Origin: Pseudomonadota bacterium
GTDB lineage: Bacteria > Pseudomonadota > Alphaproteobacteria > Rhizobiales > Xanthobacteraceae
Reading direction: 5' to 3'
NCBI GenBank assembly: GCA_023434095.1
Contig: JAEYTJ010000296.1
Span: 1 to 23,083, forward strand
DNA: 23,083 nt
The notes under the pieces are model-generated. The model worked only from the letters and a program-made list of their open reading frames with translations, was not told where the DNA came from and did not search any database. The position numbers were made by a program, and so were the translations under genes. Shown piece by piece: positions 7,239-14,563 of this stretch. Every line of letters begins with the position of its first letter. Positions within the stretch are counted from its first letter, which is position 1.

Positions 7239-8032
7239 TGAAGCTGCACCCCGCCAAGCTGCTGTTCCTGCAGATTCTCGTCGCGGTGGCGGTGCTCGCC
7301 ATCTGGCAGCTCGGCGCCACCGTGCCAATCGGCGGCGACTATCTGCTCCCGGAATTCTTCTTCTCCAAACCCGGCGACGTACTCGCTCGGGTGGTCGAGC
7401 TGTTCGTCTCCGGCACCATCTGGAAGCATCTCTGGATCACGCTCACCGAGACAGTGCTGGCCTTCGTCATCGGCGCCGTCGGCGGCGTGGTCATCGGCTT
7501 CTGGTTCGCCCGCAAACCATTGGTGGCGGCGGTGTTCGACCCATATGTGAAAATGGTCAACGCCCTGCCGCGCGTTGTGCTCGCGCCGATCTTCATGCTG
7601 TGGCTCGGGCTCGGCATCTGGTCCAAGGTGGCGCTCGGGGTGACGCTGGTGTTCTTCATCGTCTTCTTCAACGTCTATCAGGGCGTGAAGGAGGTGAGCC
7701 CCGTTGTGCTTGCCAATGCGCGCATGATGGGGATGAACGAGCGCCAGCTGTTCCGCAACGTCTACTGGCCGTCGGCCATGTCATGGATGTTCTCCTCGCT
7801 GCACACGGCGGTGGGCTTCGCCCTCGTCGGTGCGGTGGTGGGCGAGTATCTCGGGTCGTCCGCCGGGCTCGGCTATCTCATCCATCAGGCCGAAGGCGTG
7901 TTCGACGTGACCGGCGTGTTCGCCGGCATGTTCATCCTCGCCGCCTTCGTGCTGGTCATCGACTGGTTTGTCACGCGGATCGAGAAGCGGTTGCTGGTCT
8001 GGCGCCCGCAGGCGGCCAGCGAACAGAACTGA
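7238..8032 (+). CDS. ABC transporter permease, SsuC/TauC type
   Basis: This 264-residue inner-membrane subunit has six or so hydrophobic segments. The cytoplasmic coupling-helix region lies around NARMMGMNERQLFRNVYWPSA, preceded by the conserved LPRVVLAPIFMLWLGLGIWSKV stretch seen in sulfonate/nitrate-type permeases. The start at 7238 was chosen because it overlaps the ATPase stop (TGATG). The longer upstream frame is only a shadow of the ATPase gene. It forms the membrane channel, presumably as a homodimer because no second permease gene is present. The binding protein follows 32 bases downstream. Confidence 0.9.
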   Translation: MKLHPAKLLFLQILVAVAVLAIWQLGATVPIGGDYLLPEFFFSKPGDVLARVVELFVSGTIWKHLWITLTETVLAFVIGAVGGVVIGFWFARKPLVAAVFDPYVKMVNALPRVVLAPIFMLWLGLGIWSKVALGVTLVFFIVFFNVYQGVKEVSPVVLANARMMGMNERQLFRNVYWPSAMSWMFSSLHTAVGFALVGAVVGEYLGSSAGLGYLIHQAEGVFDVTGVFAGMFILAAFVLVIDWFVTRIEKRLLVWRPQAASEQN

Positions 8033-8064
8033 CGCCTCAACGACAACAAACGGGAGGAAGTGCC

Positions 8065-9078
8065 ATGAAGATGCGAAGCCTGGTGCTGGCGGCCTGCCTG
8101 CTCATCCCCGCTCTCGGAGCGGCGCGGGCGGGCGAGATCGAGAAGCCGAACCTGACCTTGGGCGTCGGCGGTAAGCCGCTGCTCTACTATCTCCCGCTGA
8201 CGCTGGCGGAGCGGCTCGGCTACTTCAAGGAGGAGGGCCTCACCGTCGAGATCAACGATTTCGGTGGCGGTTCGAAATCGCTGCAGGCGCTGATCGGCGG
8301 CTCGGTGGACGCGGTGACCGGCGCCTATGAGCACACGATCCGCATGCAGGACAAGAAGCAGGACATCCGCGCCGTCATCGATCTCGGCCGCTATCCCGGC
8401 ATCGTGGTGGGCGTGAGCAAGCGCAAGGCGGACGCCATCAAGTCGATCGCCGACCTCAAGGGCGCGAAGATCGGCGTTACCGCGCCCGGCTCCTCGACCT
8501 ACATCCTCGTGCAGTACCTGATGATGAAGAACGGCCTGTCCGTGGAAGACGCCTCCTTCATTGGGGTCGGCGGCGGGGCATCGGCGGTGGCGGCGATGCA
8601 GAAGGGCGAGATCGACGCCATCTCCCATCTCGACCCCGTGATTTCCAAGCTGGAAGAGATGGGCGAACTGAAAATCCTCGTCGACACCCGCACCACGGCC
8701 GGCACGGAATCCGTGTTCGGCGGTCAGAACCCGGCGGCCGTGCTCTATTTTAAGGAGAGCTTTATCAAGGCCAACCCGAACACCGTGCAGGCGCTCACCA
8801 ACGTCTTCTACAAGACGCTGAAATGGCTGGAGAAGGCGACCCCCGAAGAGGTGGCGGCGGCCGTGCCGCAGGAATACTGGCTGGGCGACAAGGAGCTCTA
8901 CATCAAGGCCTTCAACGCCTCGCGCCAGTCCTATTCCACCGACGGCAATATCGACGAGGCCAGTATGAAGAGCGCGCTCAACCTCATCACCACCACCGAT
9001 CCCAAGATCGATCCGGCGAAGATCGACCTCTCGAAGACCTTCGACGGCTCCTTCCTCGCCAAGGCGAAGGCGAAGTAG
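8065..9078 (+). CDS. ABC transporter periplasmic substrate-binding protein, SsuA/TauA/NMT1-like
   Basis: This 337-residue protein has an N-terminal signal peptide: KMR, then a hydrophobic run, with a likely cut after ARA near residue 23. The mature part starts LTLGVGGKPLLYYLPLTLAERLGYFKEEGLTVEI, followed by NDFGGGSKSLQALIGGSVDAVTGAYEH. This is the standard opening of type II binding proteins for sulfonates, nitrate, pyrimidines or aromatic carboxylates. GGGAGGAAG just before the ATG is a strong ribosome binding site. Association with a CoA-transferase and an HMG-CoA-lyase-like gene suggests a carboxylate ligand rather than a sulfonate. Phthalate importers of this class are a precedent for carboxylates. 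The ligand itself is not determined. Confidence 0.88.
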   Translation: MKMRSLVLAACLLIPALGAARAGEIEKPNLTLGVGGKPLLYYLPLTLAERLGYFKEEGLTVEINDFGGGSKSLQALIGGSVDAVTGAYEHTIRMQDKKQDIRAVIDLGRYPGIVVGVSKRKADAIKSIADLKGAKIGVTAPGSSTYILVQYLMMKNGLSVEDASFIGVGGGASAVAAMQKGEIDAISHLDPVISKLEEMGELKILVDTRTTAGTESVFGGQNPAAVLYFKESFIKANPNTVQALTNVFYKTLKWLEKATPEEVAAAVPQEYWLGDKELYIKAFNASRQSYSTDGNIDEASMKSALNLITTTDPKIDPAKIDLSKTFDGSFLAKAKAK

Positions 9079-9084
9079 CGCCAA

Positions 9085-9102
9085 GGGCCGGTCCAGCGGC
9101 CC
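9085..9102. terminator. Hairpin between convergent genes
   Basis: GGGCCG (9085-9090) and CGGCCC (9097-9102) form a perfect 6-base stem with a 6-base loop. It lies in the 36-base gap between the binding-protein gene and the convergent CoA-transferase gene. There is no T-run on either side. A bidirectional, possibly Rho-assisted, termination role is inferred. Confidence 0.4.
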
Positions 9103-9114
9103 GGCGGCGGTCTC

Positions 9115-10353
9115 TCAGATGATCCCGGCGTCGCGCAGCGCCTGCCGCTCGGCTGCCGACAGGCCGAGGCGTGCCTCCAGCACCTCGTCCGTGTGCTGGC
9201 CGAGCAAAGGCGGGGCGATGGCCGCGCCCATGGGCGAGTCCGCGAGCCGCAGCGGGCTGCGCACGCCCGGCGCGTGGCCGCCCAGCGGATGGGGCAAGGA
9301 CATTGCCAGCCCCCGCGCCAGCGCCTGCGGCTCGGCGAAGGCCTGGGCGATGGTATTGATCGGCCCGGCGGGAATGCCGGCGGTGTCGAGCATGGCGAGC
9401 CATTCGGCCGTGGTTTGCCGCTCCAGCGCCTCGGCGATAAGCGGCACGAGCGTCTCGCGATGGGCGACACGCTCGCGATTGGTGGCGTAGCGCGCGTCCT
9501 GTGCCAGTTCGGCCAGATCGGCGAGGCGGCAGAAGCGGGAGAACTGCGCGTCGTTGCCGACCGCGAGAATCAGGTGCCCGTCGGCGGTAGTGAAAGCCTG
9601 ATACGGCACGATATTGGGGTGGGCGTTGCCAAGCCGGCGCGGGGCGGTGCCGCCGACGAGAAAGTTCAGCGCCTGGTTGGCGAGGCTCGCAACCGCCACC
9701 TCGAAAAGCGCGATGTCGATCCGCTGCCCGCGCCCGGTGCGGTGGCGCTGCTCCAGTGCCGCCAGTATGGCGATGGTGGCGTTCAGCCCTGTCAGGATGT
9801 CGACGAGCGCGACGCCGACCTTCTGTGGCTCGGTCTCTGGGCTGCCGGTGACCGACATCAGGCCGGACATGCCCTGGATCATGAAGTCGTAGCCTGCCCG
9901 GCCCGCTTCCGGCCCGTCCTGCCCGAAGCCGGTGATGGAGCAATAGACGAGGCGCGGGTTCAGCGCGGCGAGGCTGTCATAATCGAGCCCGTAGCGCTTC
10001 AGTCCGTCGACTTTGAAGTTCTCCACCACCACGTCGCTGTCGCGCGCCAGGGCGTGAATCAGCGCCTGCCCTTCCGGCCGCGCCATGTCGATGGTCACGG
10101 AACGCTTGTTGCGGTTGGCGGCAAGGAAATAGGCGCTCTCGCGCGTCGGCCGTCCCTCGCCGTCGGCGAGCCAGGGCGGCCCCCAGCCCCGCGTATCGTC
10201 ACCCTCGCCGGGCTTCTCGATCTTGATCACCTCGGCTCCGAGATCGCCCAGGGCCTGCGTCGCCCAGGGGCCGGCCAGCACGCGGGAGAGATCGAGCACC
10301 CGGATGCCGGAGAGCGCCTGGGAGGAGGGCGTGGTCGCGGGAGCATCGGTCAT
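9115..10353 (-). CDS. Class III (CaiB/BaiF) CoA-transferase, second copy
   Basis: This 412-residue protein opens LSGIRVLDLSRVLAGPWATQALGDLGAEVIKIE (15-47 region). It has a conserved AANRNKRSVTIDM (78-90), ENFKVDGLKRYGLDY (111-125) and TGFGQDGPEAGRAGYDF (141-157). The catalytic aspartate is Asp185 in VGVALVDILTG. Full length and intact motifs suggest an active enzyme. The start at 10353 was chosen because GAGGAGA lies just upstream and because the ten preceding residues become low-complexity. It differs clearly from the copy at 4166, so it is a separate family member rather than a recent duplicate. It converges on the transporter operon and may handle a related acid. A glutaryl- or formyl-CoA type substrate is possible but unproven. 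Confidence 0.9.
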   Translation of the reverse strand: MTDAPATTPSSQALSGIRVLDLSRVLAGPWATQALGDLGAEVIKIEKPGEGDDTRGWGPPWLADGEGRPTRESAYFLAANRNKRSVTIDMARPEGQALIHALARDSDVVVENFKVDGLKRYGLDYDSLAALNPRLVYCSITGFGQDGPEAGRAGYDFMIQGMSGLMSVTGSPETEPQKVGVALVDILTGLNATIAILAALEQRHRTGRGQRIDIALFEVAVASLANQALNFLVGGTAPRRLGNAHPNIVPYQAFTTADGHLILAVGNDAQFSRFCRLADLAELAQDARYATNRERVAHRETLVPLIAEALERQTTAEWLAMLDTAGIPAGPINTIAQAFAEPQALARGLAMSLPHPLGGHAPGVRSPLRLADSPMGAAIAPPLLGQHTDEVLEARLGLSAAERQALRDAGII

Positions 10354-10492
10354 CGCGGGTCTCCTCGGGTGGGGCGGGGCGCGCACGATAGCCGTGTCGG
10401 GACGGCGGCGCCATTCGGTCCAGTAGGGCATCGCGATGTGGCTGAGGGAGCACGCTGGCGGGCGCGGGCGGCGTCGCCGGCCCGGCTTTTCC

Positions 10493-10520
10493 TTGACACG
10501 ACGACGCCCGCTTTGTAAGG
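10493..10520 (+). promoter_or_regulatory. Candidate promoter of rplU-rpmA
   Basis: A perfect TTGACA is present at 10493-10498. The best -10 candidate is GTAAGG at 10515-10520 (16-base spacer), which is weak. The position, about 110 bases before rplU, suits a ribosomal-protein operon promoter. The leader between here and the rplU start shows no clear known riboswitch or ribosomal-protein leader motif to my eye. Confidence 0.45.
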
Positions 10521-10629
10521 AGCCGGCCTGCGTGGTGGGATGCTGTGTCCCCTGCGTCTTTTCAACCGACCGAAAGAAGCCGGTCCAGGCGGTAACGCCG
10601 GAGGCCGGCATCGAACGAAAGGACAAAAC

Positions 10630-10938
10630 ATGTTCGCGGTCATTAAGACGGGTGGCAAGCAGTATCGCGTCGCCCCCGACGCCCTCGTTACCGTCGGCAA
10701 GATCGACGCTGAGGCTGGCGCTTCCGTGACCCTGCCGGTGCTGATGCTCGGCGGCGACAGCCCGAAGCTCGGCGCTCCGCTGGTCGATGGCGCTTCCGTG
10801 ACGCTCGAAGTGGTAAAGCACACACGCGGCGCGAAGGTCATTGCCTTCAAGAAGCGTCGCCGTCAGAATTCGCGTCGCAAGATCGGCCACCGGCAGGACT
10901 TCACCGTCGTCCGCGTGACCTCGATTACCGGCGCCTGA
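10630..10938 (+). CDS. rplU: 50S ribosomal protein bL21
   Basis: This 102-residue protein opens MFAVIKTGGKQYRV, the standard bL21 start. The conserved C-terminal region KVIAFKKRRRQNSRRKIGHRQDFTVVRV (about 72-97) contacts 23S rRNA. The length is normal. The start at 10630 is fixed by the family N-terminus and by a GAAAGGA sequence upstream. It is followed 30 bases later by rpmA, the usual bacterial pairing. It is part of the large ribosomal subunit. Confidence 0.98.
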   Translation: MFAVIKTGGKQYRVAPDALVTVGKIDAEAGASVTLPVLMLGGDSPKLGAPLVDGASVTLEVVKHTRGAKVIAFKKRRRQNSRRKIGHRQDFTVVRVTSITGA

Positions 10939-10968
10939 GACCGCCAGCTAGGAAAGTAGGAGAGCAAC

Positions 10969-11238
10969 ATGGCTCATAAGAAAGCAGGCGGTTCCTCCCG
11001 CAACGGTCGCGACTCGGCCGGTCGTCGTCTTGGCGTGAAGAAGTTCGGTAGCGAGAAGGTCGTGGCCGGCAACATCATCGTGCGCCAGCGCGGCACCACC
11101 TGGCATCCCGGCACCAATGTCGGCATGGGCAAAGACCATACTCTCTTTGCGCTGATTGACGGCCGAGTCGAGTTCCGAGCCAAAGCTAATTCCCGCACGT
11201 ACGTATCCGTCATTCCGGCCGCCGAGGCCGCCGAATAA
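10969..11238 (+). CDS. rpmA: 50S ribosomal protein bL27
   Basis: This 89-residue protein begins MAHKKAGGSSRNGRDSAGRR with the invariant flexible N-terminal arm that reaches the peptidyl-transferase centre. It then has QRGTTWHPGTNVGMGKDHTLFAL. The length and motifs are typical. No N-terminal cleavage extension as in Firmicutes is present. The ribosome binding site AGGAGAG lies upstream. It is cotranscribed with rplU and followed by a hairpin-rich intergenic region. Confidence 0.98.
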   Translation: MAHKKAGGSSRNGRDSAGRRLGVKKFGSEKVVAGNIIVRQRGTTWHPGTNVGMGKDHTLFALIDGRVEFRAKANSRTYVSVIPAAEAAE

Positions 11239-11255
11239 AGCCGGTGAGGGTTCTT

Positions 11256-11293
11256 GGAAATCCCGCCGGTCTCGCCCGACCGGTAGGATTTCC
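11256..11293 (+). terminator. Long hairpin after rpmA
   Basis: The outer arms GGAAATCC (11256-11263) and GGATTTCC (11286-11293) are perfectly complementary. A 2-base internal mismatch separates them from inner arms CCGGTC (11266-11271) and GACCGG (11278-11283), which close a 6-base loop. It starts 18 bases after the rpmA stop. No T-run follows, so it may act as a Rho-dependent terminator, a 3'-end stabiliser or a processing site. A smaller dyad (GTCCGT 11299-11304, ACGGAC 11306-11311) follows. Confidence 0.5.
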
Positions 11294-11328
11294 CGAACGT
11301 CCGTGACGGACACCCGGGGTACCCGACA

Positions 11329-11353
11329 GGGGAGGCGAGGAAACCGCCTCCCC
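11329..11353 (+). terminator. Second hairpin before the acetyltransferase gene
   Basis: GGGGAGGCG (11329-11337) and CGCCTCCCC (11345-11353) make a perfect 9-base GC-rich stem around a 7-base loop, followed by TTCGTCGTT. The tail is only partly T-rich. It ends 29 bases before the GNAT start. Termination of the rplU-rpmA transcript or attenuation of the next gene is plausible. Confidence 0.5.
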
Positions 11354-11382
11354 TTCGTCGTTCCGGTCCCAGGAGCCCTCAG

Positions 11383-12054
11383 ATGACCATTGTCGAAGCG
11401 ACCCTCGGGTCACCCCTCGTCGAGAGCAGTACCGCCGTCCTCGAAACCAGCCGCCTCCTGCTGCGCGTGCCCCGGATCGAGGACATGACGTGGATCGCCG
11501 AACTCGCCGACAACCGCAAGGTGGCGGAGATGACGGCGAACATCCCCCATCCTTACGGCATGGCGGATGCGGCATCCTTCGTGGCCAATCTGCCGGGCGG
11601 ACCGGAGGCGGCGACCTTCGCCATCTTCCTCAAGAACGAGGCGGCGCTCCGTCTCCCCGGCGCGGCGGCGTTCGGGCCGGCCATTCCGGTCGGTATGTGC
11701 GGCTTCAACCGTCGCGACGAAGACGTGCCCGAGATCGGCTACTGGCTCGGCGAGCCCTATTGGGACCACGGCATCGCCACCGAGGCTGTGCGGGCGCTGA
11801 TCGACCACGCCTTCGGCGACCGCAAGCTCGCCGCGCTTGCCGCTTCCGCCCGGGTCGTCAATCCGGCCTCGCGCGGCGTGCTCGAGAAGTGCGGCTTCCA
11901 GTGGACAGGCGTCGGCCTCGCCAAGGTGCGGGCGATGGGGGCCTCGGTTCCGGTCGACCGCTTCCGGCTGGAGCGGCGGCTGTGGACGTCGCTGCGCGCC
12001 TGGGGCGCCACCCAGCCTGCGCGGCTGCACGAACTCGATGCCGTTCGGCATTGA
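11383..12054 (+). CDS. GNAT family N-acetyltransferase (RimJ/RimL-like)
   Basis: This 223-residue protein has a GNAT domain across roughly residues 20-205. It shows LETSRLLLRVPRIEDMTWIAELADNRKV near the start, EIGYWLGEPYWDHGIATEAVRALIDHAF in the middle (acetyl-CoA binding region; the usual GxGxxT/A loop reads DHGIATEA) and NPASRGVLEKCGFQWTG towards the end. These are the marks of the RimJ/RimL-type acetyltransferase_3 group. The acceptor could be a protein N-terminus or a small molecule. Position between rpmA and obgE is conserved in many Rhizobiales, but this does not identify the substrate. AGGAG precedes the ATG. A terminator overlaps its 3' end. Confidence 0.88.
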   Translation: MTIVEATLGSPLVESSTAVLETSRLLLRVPRIEDMTWIAELADNRKVAEMTANIPHPYGMADAASFVANLPGGPEAATFAIFLKNEAALRLPGAAAFGPAIPVGMCGFNRRDEDVPEIGYWLGEPYWDHGIATEAVRALIDHAFGDRKLAALAASARVVNPASRGVLEKCGFQWTGVGLAKVRAMGASVPVDRFRLERRLWTSLRAWGATQPARLHELDAVRH

Positions 12055-12066
12055 GCCGGGCTTTTT
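12043..12066 (+). terminator. Terminator overlapping the acetyltransferase stop
   Basis: GTTCGGC (12043-12049) pairs with GCCGGGC (12055-12061), allowing two G-U pairs, around the loop ATTGA that contains part of the stop codon. Five T residues follow at 12062-12066. An alternative 6-base hairpin (ATGCCG/CGGCAT at 12038-12051) shares the left arm. If it works, obgE needs its own promoter in the 55 bases before its start, where I see no clear match. Confidence 0.45.
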
Positions 12067-12121
12067 GCTATCCTCGAAGGGCTTCCGCCCCCGCGGGCGC
12101 CCGCAACGTTGAGCCGTACCG

Positions 12122-13156
12122 ATGAAGTTTCTCGACCAGGCCAAGATCTATGTCCGCGCCGGCGATGGCGGCGCGGGCTGCCTCTCGTTCCGGCGCGAGA
12201 AGTTCATCGAGTTCGGCGGCCCCGACGGCGGTGATGGGGGGCGGGGGGGGGATGTGTGGATCGAGTGCGTAGACGGGTTGAACACGCTCATCGACTATCG
12301 CTACCAACAGCACTTCAAAGCCAAAAAAGGCGGCTACGGCATGGGAAAGAACCGTGCCGGGGCGAAAGGCGACGATGTTGTGCTAAAAGTGCCGGCGGGT
12401 ACTGAGGTGATCGATGAGGACGGTGAGACCGTTCTGGCCGATCTGACCGAGGTCGGCCAGCGCATCCGCTTCCTCAAGGGCGGCAATGGCGGCTTCGGCA
12501 ACGCGCATTTCCAGACCTCCACCAACCAGGCCCCGCGCCGCGCCAATCCCGGCCAGGAGGGCGAGGAGCGCTGGATCATCCTGCGCCTCAAGCTGATCGC
12601 CGATGCCGGCCTCGTCGGCCTGCCCAATGCCGGCAAGTCCACCTTCCTTGCCGCCACCACCGCCGCCAAGCCCAAGGTGGCGGACTATCCCTTCACCACG
12701 CTCCACCCCGGCCTCGGCGTCGTGAAGGTGGACGGGCGCGAATTCGTCCTCGCCGACATTCCCGGCCTGATCGAGGGCGCGCATGAGGGCGTCGGCCTCG
12801 GCGACCGCTTCCTCGCCCATATCGAGCGCTGCCGCGTGCTGCTGCACCTCGTCGACGGCACCAGCGAGCATGCCGGCAAGGCCTACAAGACCGTGCGCGC
12901 CGAGCTCGACGCCTATGGCGCCGGGCTGGAGGACAAGCCGGAGATCGTCGCCCTCACCAAGATCGACTCGCTCGACGCCGAGACGCTGAAGGCGCAGATG
13001 GACCGGCTGAAGCGCGCGGCGAAGAAGAAGCCGCTGGCGCTGTCCGCCTCCTCCGGCGAGGGCGTGCGCGAGGCGCTGCGCGCGCTCGCCGCCGTGATCG
13101 ACGAAGGCCGGGAGGAAGAAGCCGACAAGGTGGTGCCCGAGCCCTGGCGCCCGTGA
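12122..13156 (+). CDS. obgE: Obg family GTPase (CgtA)
   Basis: This 344-residue protein has the glycine-rich Obg fold at 1-158 (including GGPDGGDGGRGGDVW at 32-46), then a TRAFAC GTPase domain. G1 is GLPNAGKST (166-174), the switch II region DIPGLIEGA is at 212-220 and G4 TKID is at 279-282. G5 is SASSGEGV near 303-310. FTTLHPGLGVV (191-201) is the conserved Obg switch I region. Obg proteins bind the large ribosomal subunit and (p)ppGpp and are essential in most bacteria. No strong Shine-Dalgarno is visible before the ATG. The glycine-rich segment is encoded by an extreme G-tract (12236-12251). The gene is followed by a REP-like element and proB. Confidence 0.97.
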   Translation: MKFLDQAKIYVRAGDGGAGCLSFRREKFIEFGGPDGGDGGRGGDVWIECVDGLNTLIDYRYQQHFKAKKGGYGMGKNRAGAKGDDVVLKVPAGTEVIDEDGETVLADLTEVGQRIRFLKGGNGGFGNAHFQTSTNQAPRRANPGQEGEERWIILRLKLIADAGLVGLPNAGKSTFLAATTAAKPKVADYPFTTLHPGLGVVKVDGREFVLADIPGLIEGAHEGVGLGDRFLAHIERCRVLLHLVDGTSEHAGKAYKTVRAELDAYGAGLEDKPEIVALTKIDSLDAETLKAQMDRLKRAAKKKPLALSASSGEGVREALRALAAVIDEGREEEADKVVPEPWRP

Positions 13157-13160
13157 GGAC

Positions 13161-13290
13161 GCTCCCTCTCCCCTCGGGGGAGAGGGTTGGGGTGAGGGGG
13201 CCGCGCGCCGGCCTTAGGCGCGCCTGCCCTGTGCGGCCTTGCTCCTCACCCGCCGCTGCGCGGCGACCTCTTCCCCACGGGGAGAGGTGA
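13161..13290. repeat. REP-like composite palindromic element
   Basis: Four stems follow one another in the obgE-proB gap. They are CCCTCTCCCC/GGGGAGAGGG (13164-13173, 13177-13186), GCGCGCC/GGCGCGC (13203-13209, 13217-13223), CGCCGC/GCGGCG (13251-13256, 13260-13265) and CCTCT-CCCC/GGGGAGAGG with one bulged T (13267-13287). The outer two are related in sequence and carry flanking GGTGAGG (13191-13197) and CCTCACC, which are complementary to each other. Elements of this kind are widely scattered in Rhizobiales intergenic regions (recalled, not searched). It may stabilise or terminate the obgE transcript. Confidence 0.65.
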
Positions 13291-13368
13291 AGCCACAATT
13301 TCCCGCGCGCCGGCAGCGGAAACGGCGTATGTAGCGCGCCGTCTCTCCTCTGATCGAAGCCCGCCGCG

Positions 13369-14550
13369 ATGACCCTTCCCACCGCCGCCGATACCGCCGC
13401 CGCCGTCTCCCTGCTGGACGCCGCGCCGGCGGCGCCACAGCTCTCCGCCTTCCGCCGCATCGTGGTGAAGGTCGGTTCGGCGCTGCTGGTGGACTCCTCG
13501 CGCGGGGCGCTGCGCCACGCCTGGCTGGCAGCGCTGGCGGAGGATGTGGCGCATCTCCACCGCGAGGGGCGCGAGGTGCTGGTGGTCTCCTCCGGCGCCA
13601 TCGCGCTGGGGCGCAATGTGCTGGACCTGCCGCGCCGGCCGCTGAAGCTGGAGGAAAGCCAGGCCGCCGCCGCCGTGGGGCAGATCGCGCTGGCGCGCGC
13701 CTGGTCGGAGGCGCTGGCCCATGAGGGCGTGGCGGCGGGGCAGATCCTCATCACCCTGGGCGACACCGAGGAGCGGCGGCGCTATCTCAACGCCCGCTCC
13801 ACCATCGCCAAGCTCATGGAGCTGAAGGTCGTCCCTGTTATCAACGAGAACGACACGGTGGCGACCTCGGAAATCCGCTATGGCGACAATGACCGGCTCG
13901 CCGCCCGCGTCGCCGGCATGACCAGCGCCGACCTGCTCATCCTGCTGTCGGATATTGACGGGCTCTACACCGCCCCGCCGAACGAGGACCCGGAGGCCCG
14001 CCTCATTCCCGTGGTGCCGCGCATCACCGCCGAGATCGAGGCCATGGCCGGCGGCGCCGGCACGGAGCTGTCGCGCGGCGGCATGAAGACCAAGATCGAG
14101 GCCGGGAAGATCGCCACCACGGCGGGCGCGCATATGGTCATCGCCTCCGGCAAGGTGAAGAACCCGATCCGCGCCATCGAGACCGGCGCGCGCTGCACCT
14201 GGTTCCTCGCCCCGGCGAACCCGGTGGCCTCGCGCAAGCGCTGGATCGCCGGCGCGCTGGAACCGCGCGGCACGCTGCATCTCGACGCCGGCGCGGTGGC
14301 GGCGCTGCGCCGGGGCTCCTCGCTATTGCCGGCGGGGGTGAAGCGGATCGAGGGCGCGTTCTCGCGCGGCGACGCGGTGGTGCTGCGCGGGCCGGACGGC
14401 GCGGAAGTCGGGCGCGGGCTGGTGGCCTATGACCACGACCACGCCGAACGGCTCAAGGGGCGCTCCTCCGACGAGATCGTCGGGATCACCGGCTTCGAGG
14501 GCCGCGCGGCGATGGTGCACCGGGACGATCTGGTGCTGGGGGGTGGGTGA
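13369..14550 (+). CDS. proB: Glutamate 5-kinase (proline biosynthesis)
   Basis: This 393-residue protein has an amino-acid-kinase domain followed by a PUA domain. Seen are IVVKVGSALLVD (31-42), VLVVSSGAIALGR (70-82), VPVINENDTVATSEIRYGDNDRLAA (155-179), LLILLSDIDGLYT (189-201) and GTELSRGGMKTKIEAGKIA (231-249). The PUA-like part lies at about 300-390. It phosphorylates glutamate, the first step of proline synthesis, and is normally inhibited by proline. The ATG at 13369 gives a 26-residue Ala-rich extension before the kinase core. No good ribosome binding site is seen, so an internal start is possible. proA, its usual downstream partner, is absent here. Confidence 0.96.
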   Translation: MTLPTAADTAAAVSLLDAAPAAPQLSAFRRIVVKVGSALLVDSSRGALRHAWLAALAEDVAHLHREGREVLVVSSGAIALGRNVLDLPRRPLKLEESQAAAAVGQIALARAWSEALAHEGVAAGQILITLGDTEERRRYLNARSTIAKLMELKVVPVINENDTVATSEIRYGDNDRLAARVAGMTSADLLILLSDIDGLYTAPPNEDPEARLIPVVPRITAEIEAMAGGAGTELSRGGMKTKIEAGKIATTAGAHMVIASGKVKNPIRAIETGARCTWFLAPANPVASRKRWIAGALEPRGTLHLDAGAVAALRRGSSLLPAGVKRIEGAFSRGDAVVLRGPDGAEVGRGLVAYDHDHAERLKGRSSDEIVGITGFEGRAAMVHRDDLVLGGG

Positions 14551-14563
14551 GGGACCGCTAAAC

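Noticed and set aside
7204..8064. Upstream extension of the binding-protein frame
   Set aside because: This part lies in another frame of the permease gene and is Arg/His-rich. The real start at 8065 has a strong ribosome binding site and a signal peptide.
10354..10890. N-terminal extension of the minus-strand CoA-transferase
   Set aside because: It runs across the rplU leader and into rplU itself. The family N-terminus and GAGGAGA support a start at 10353.
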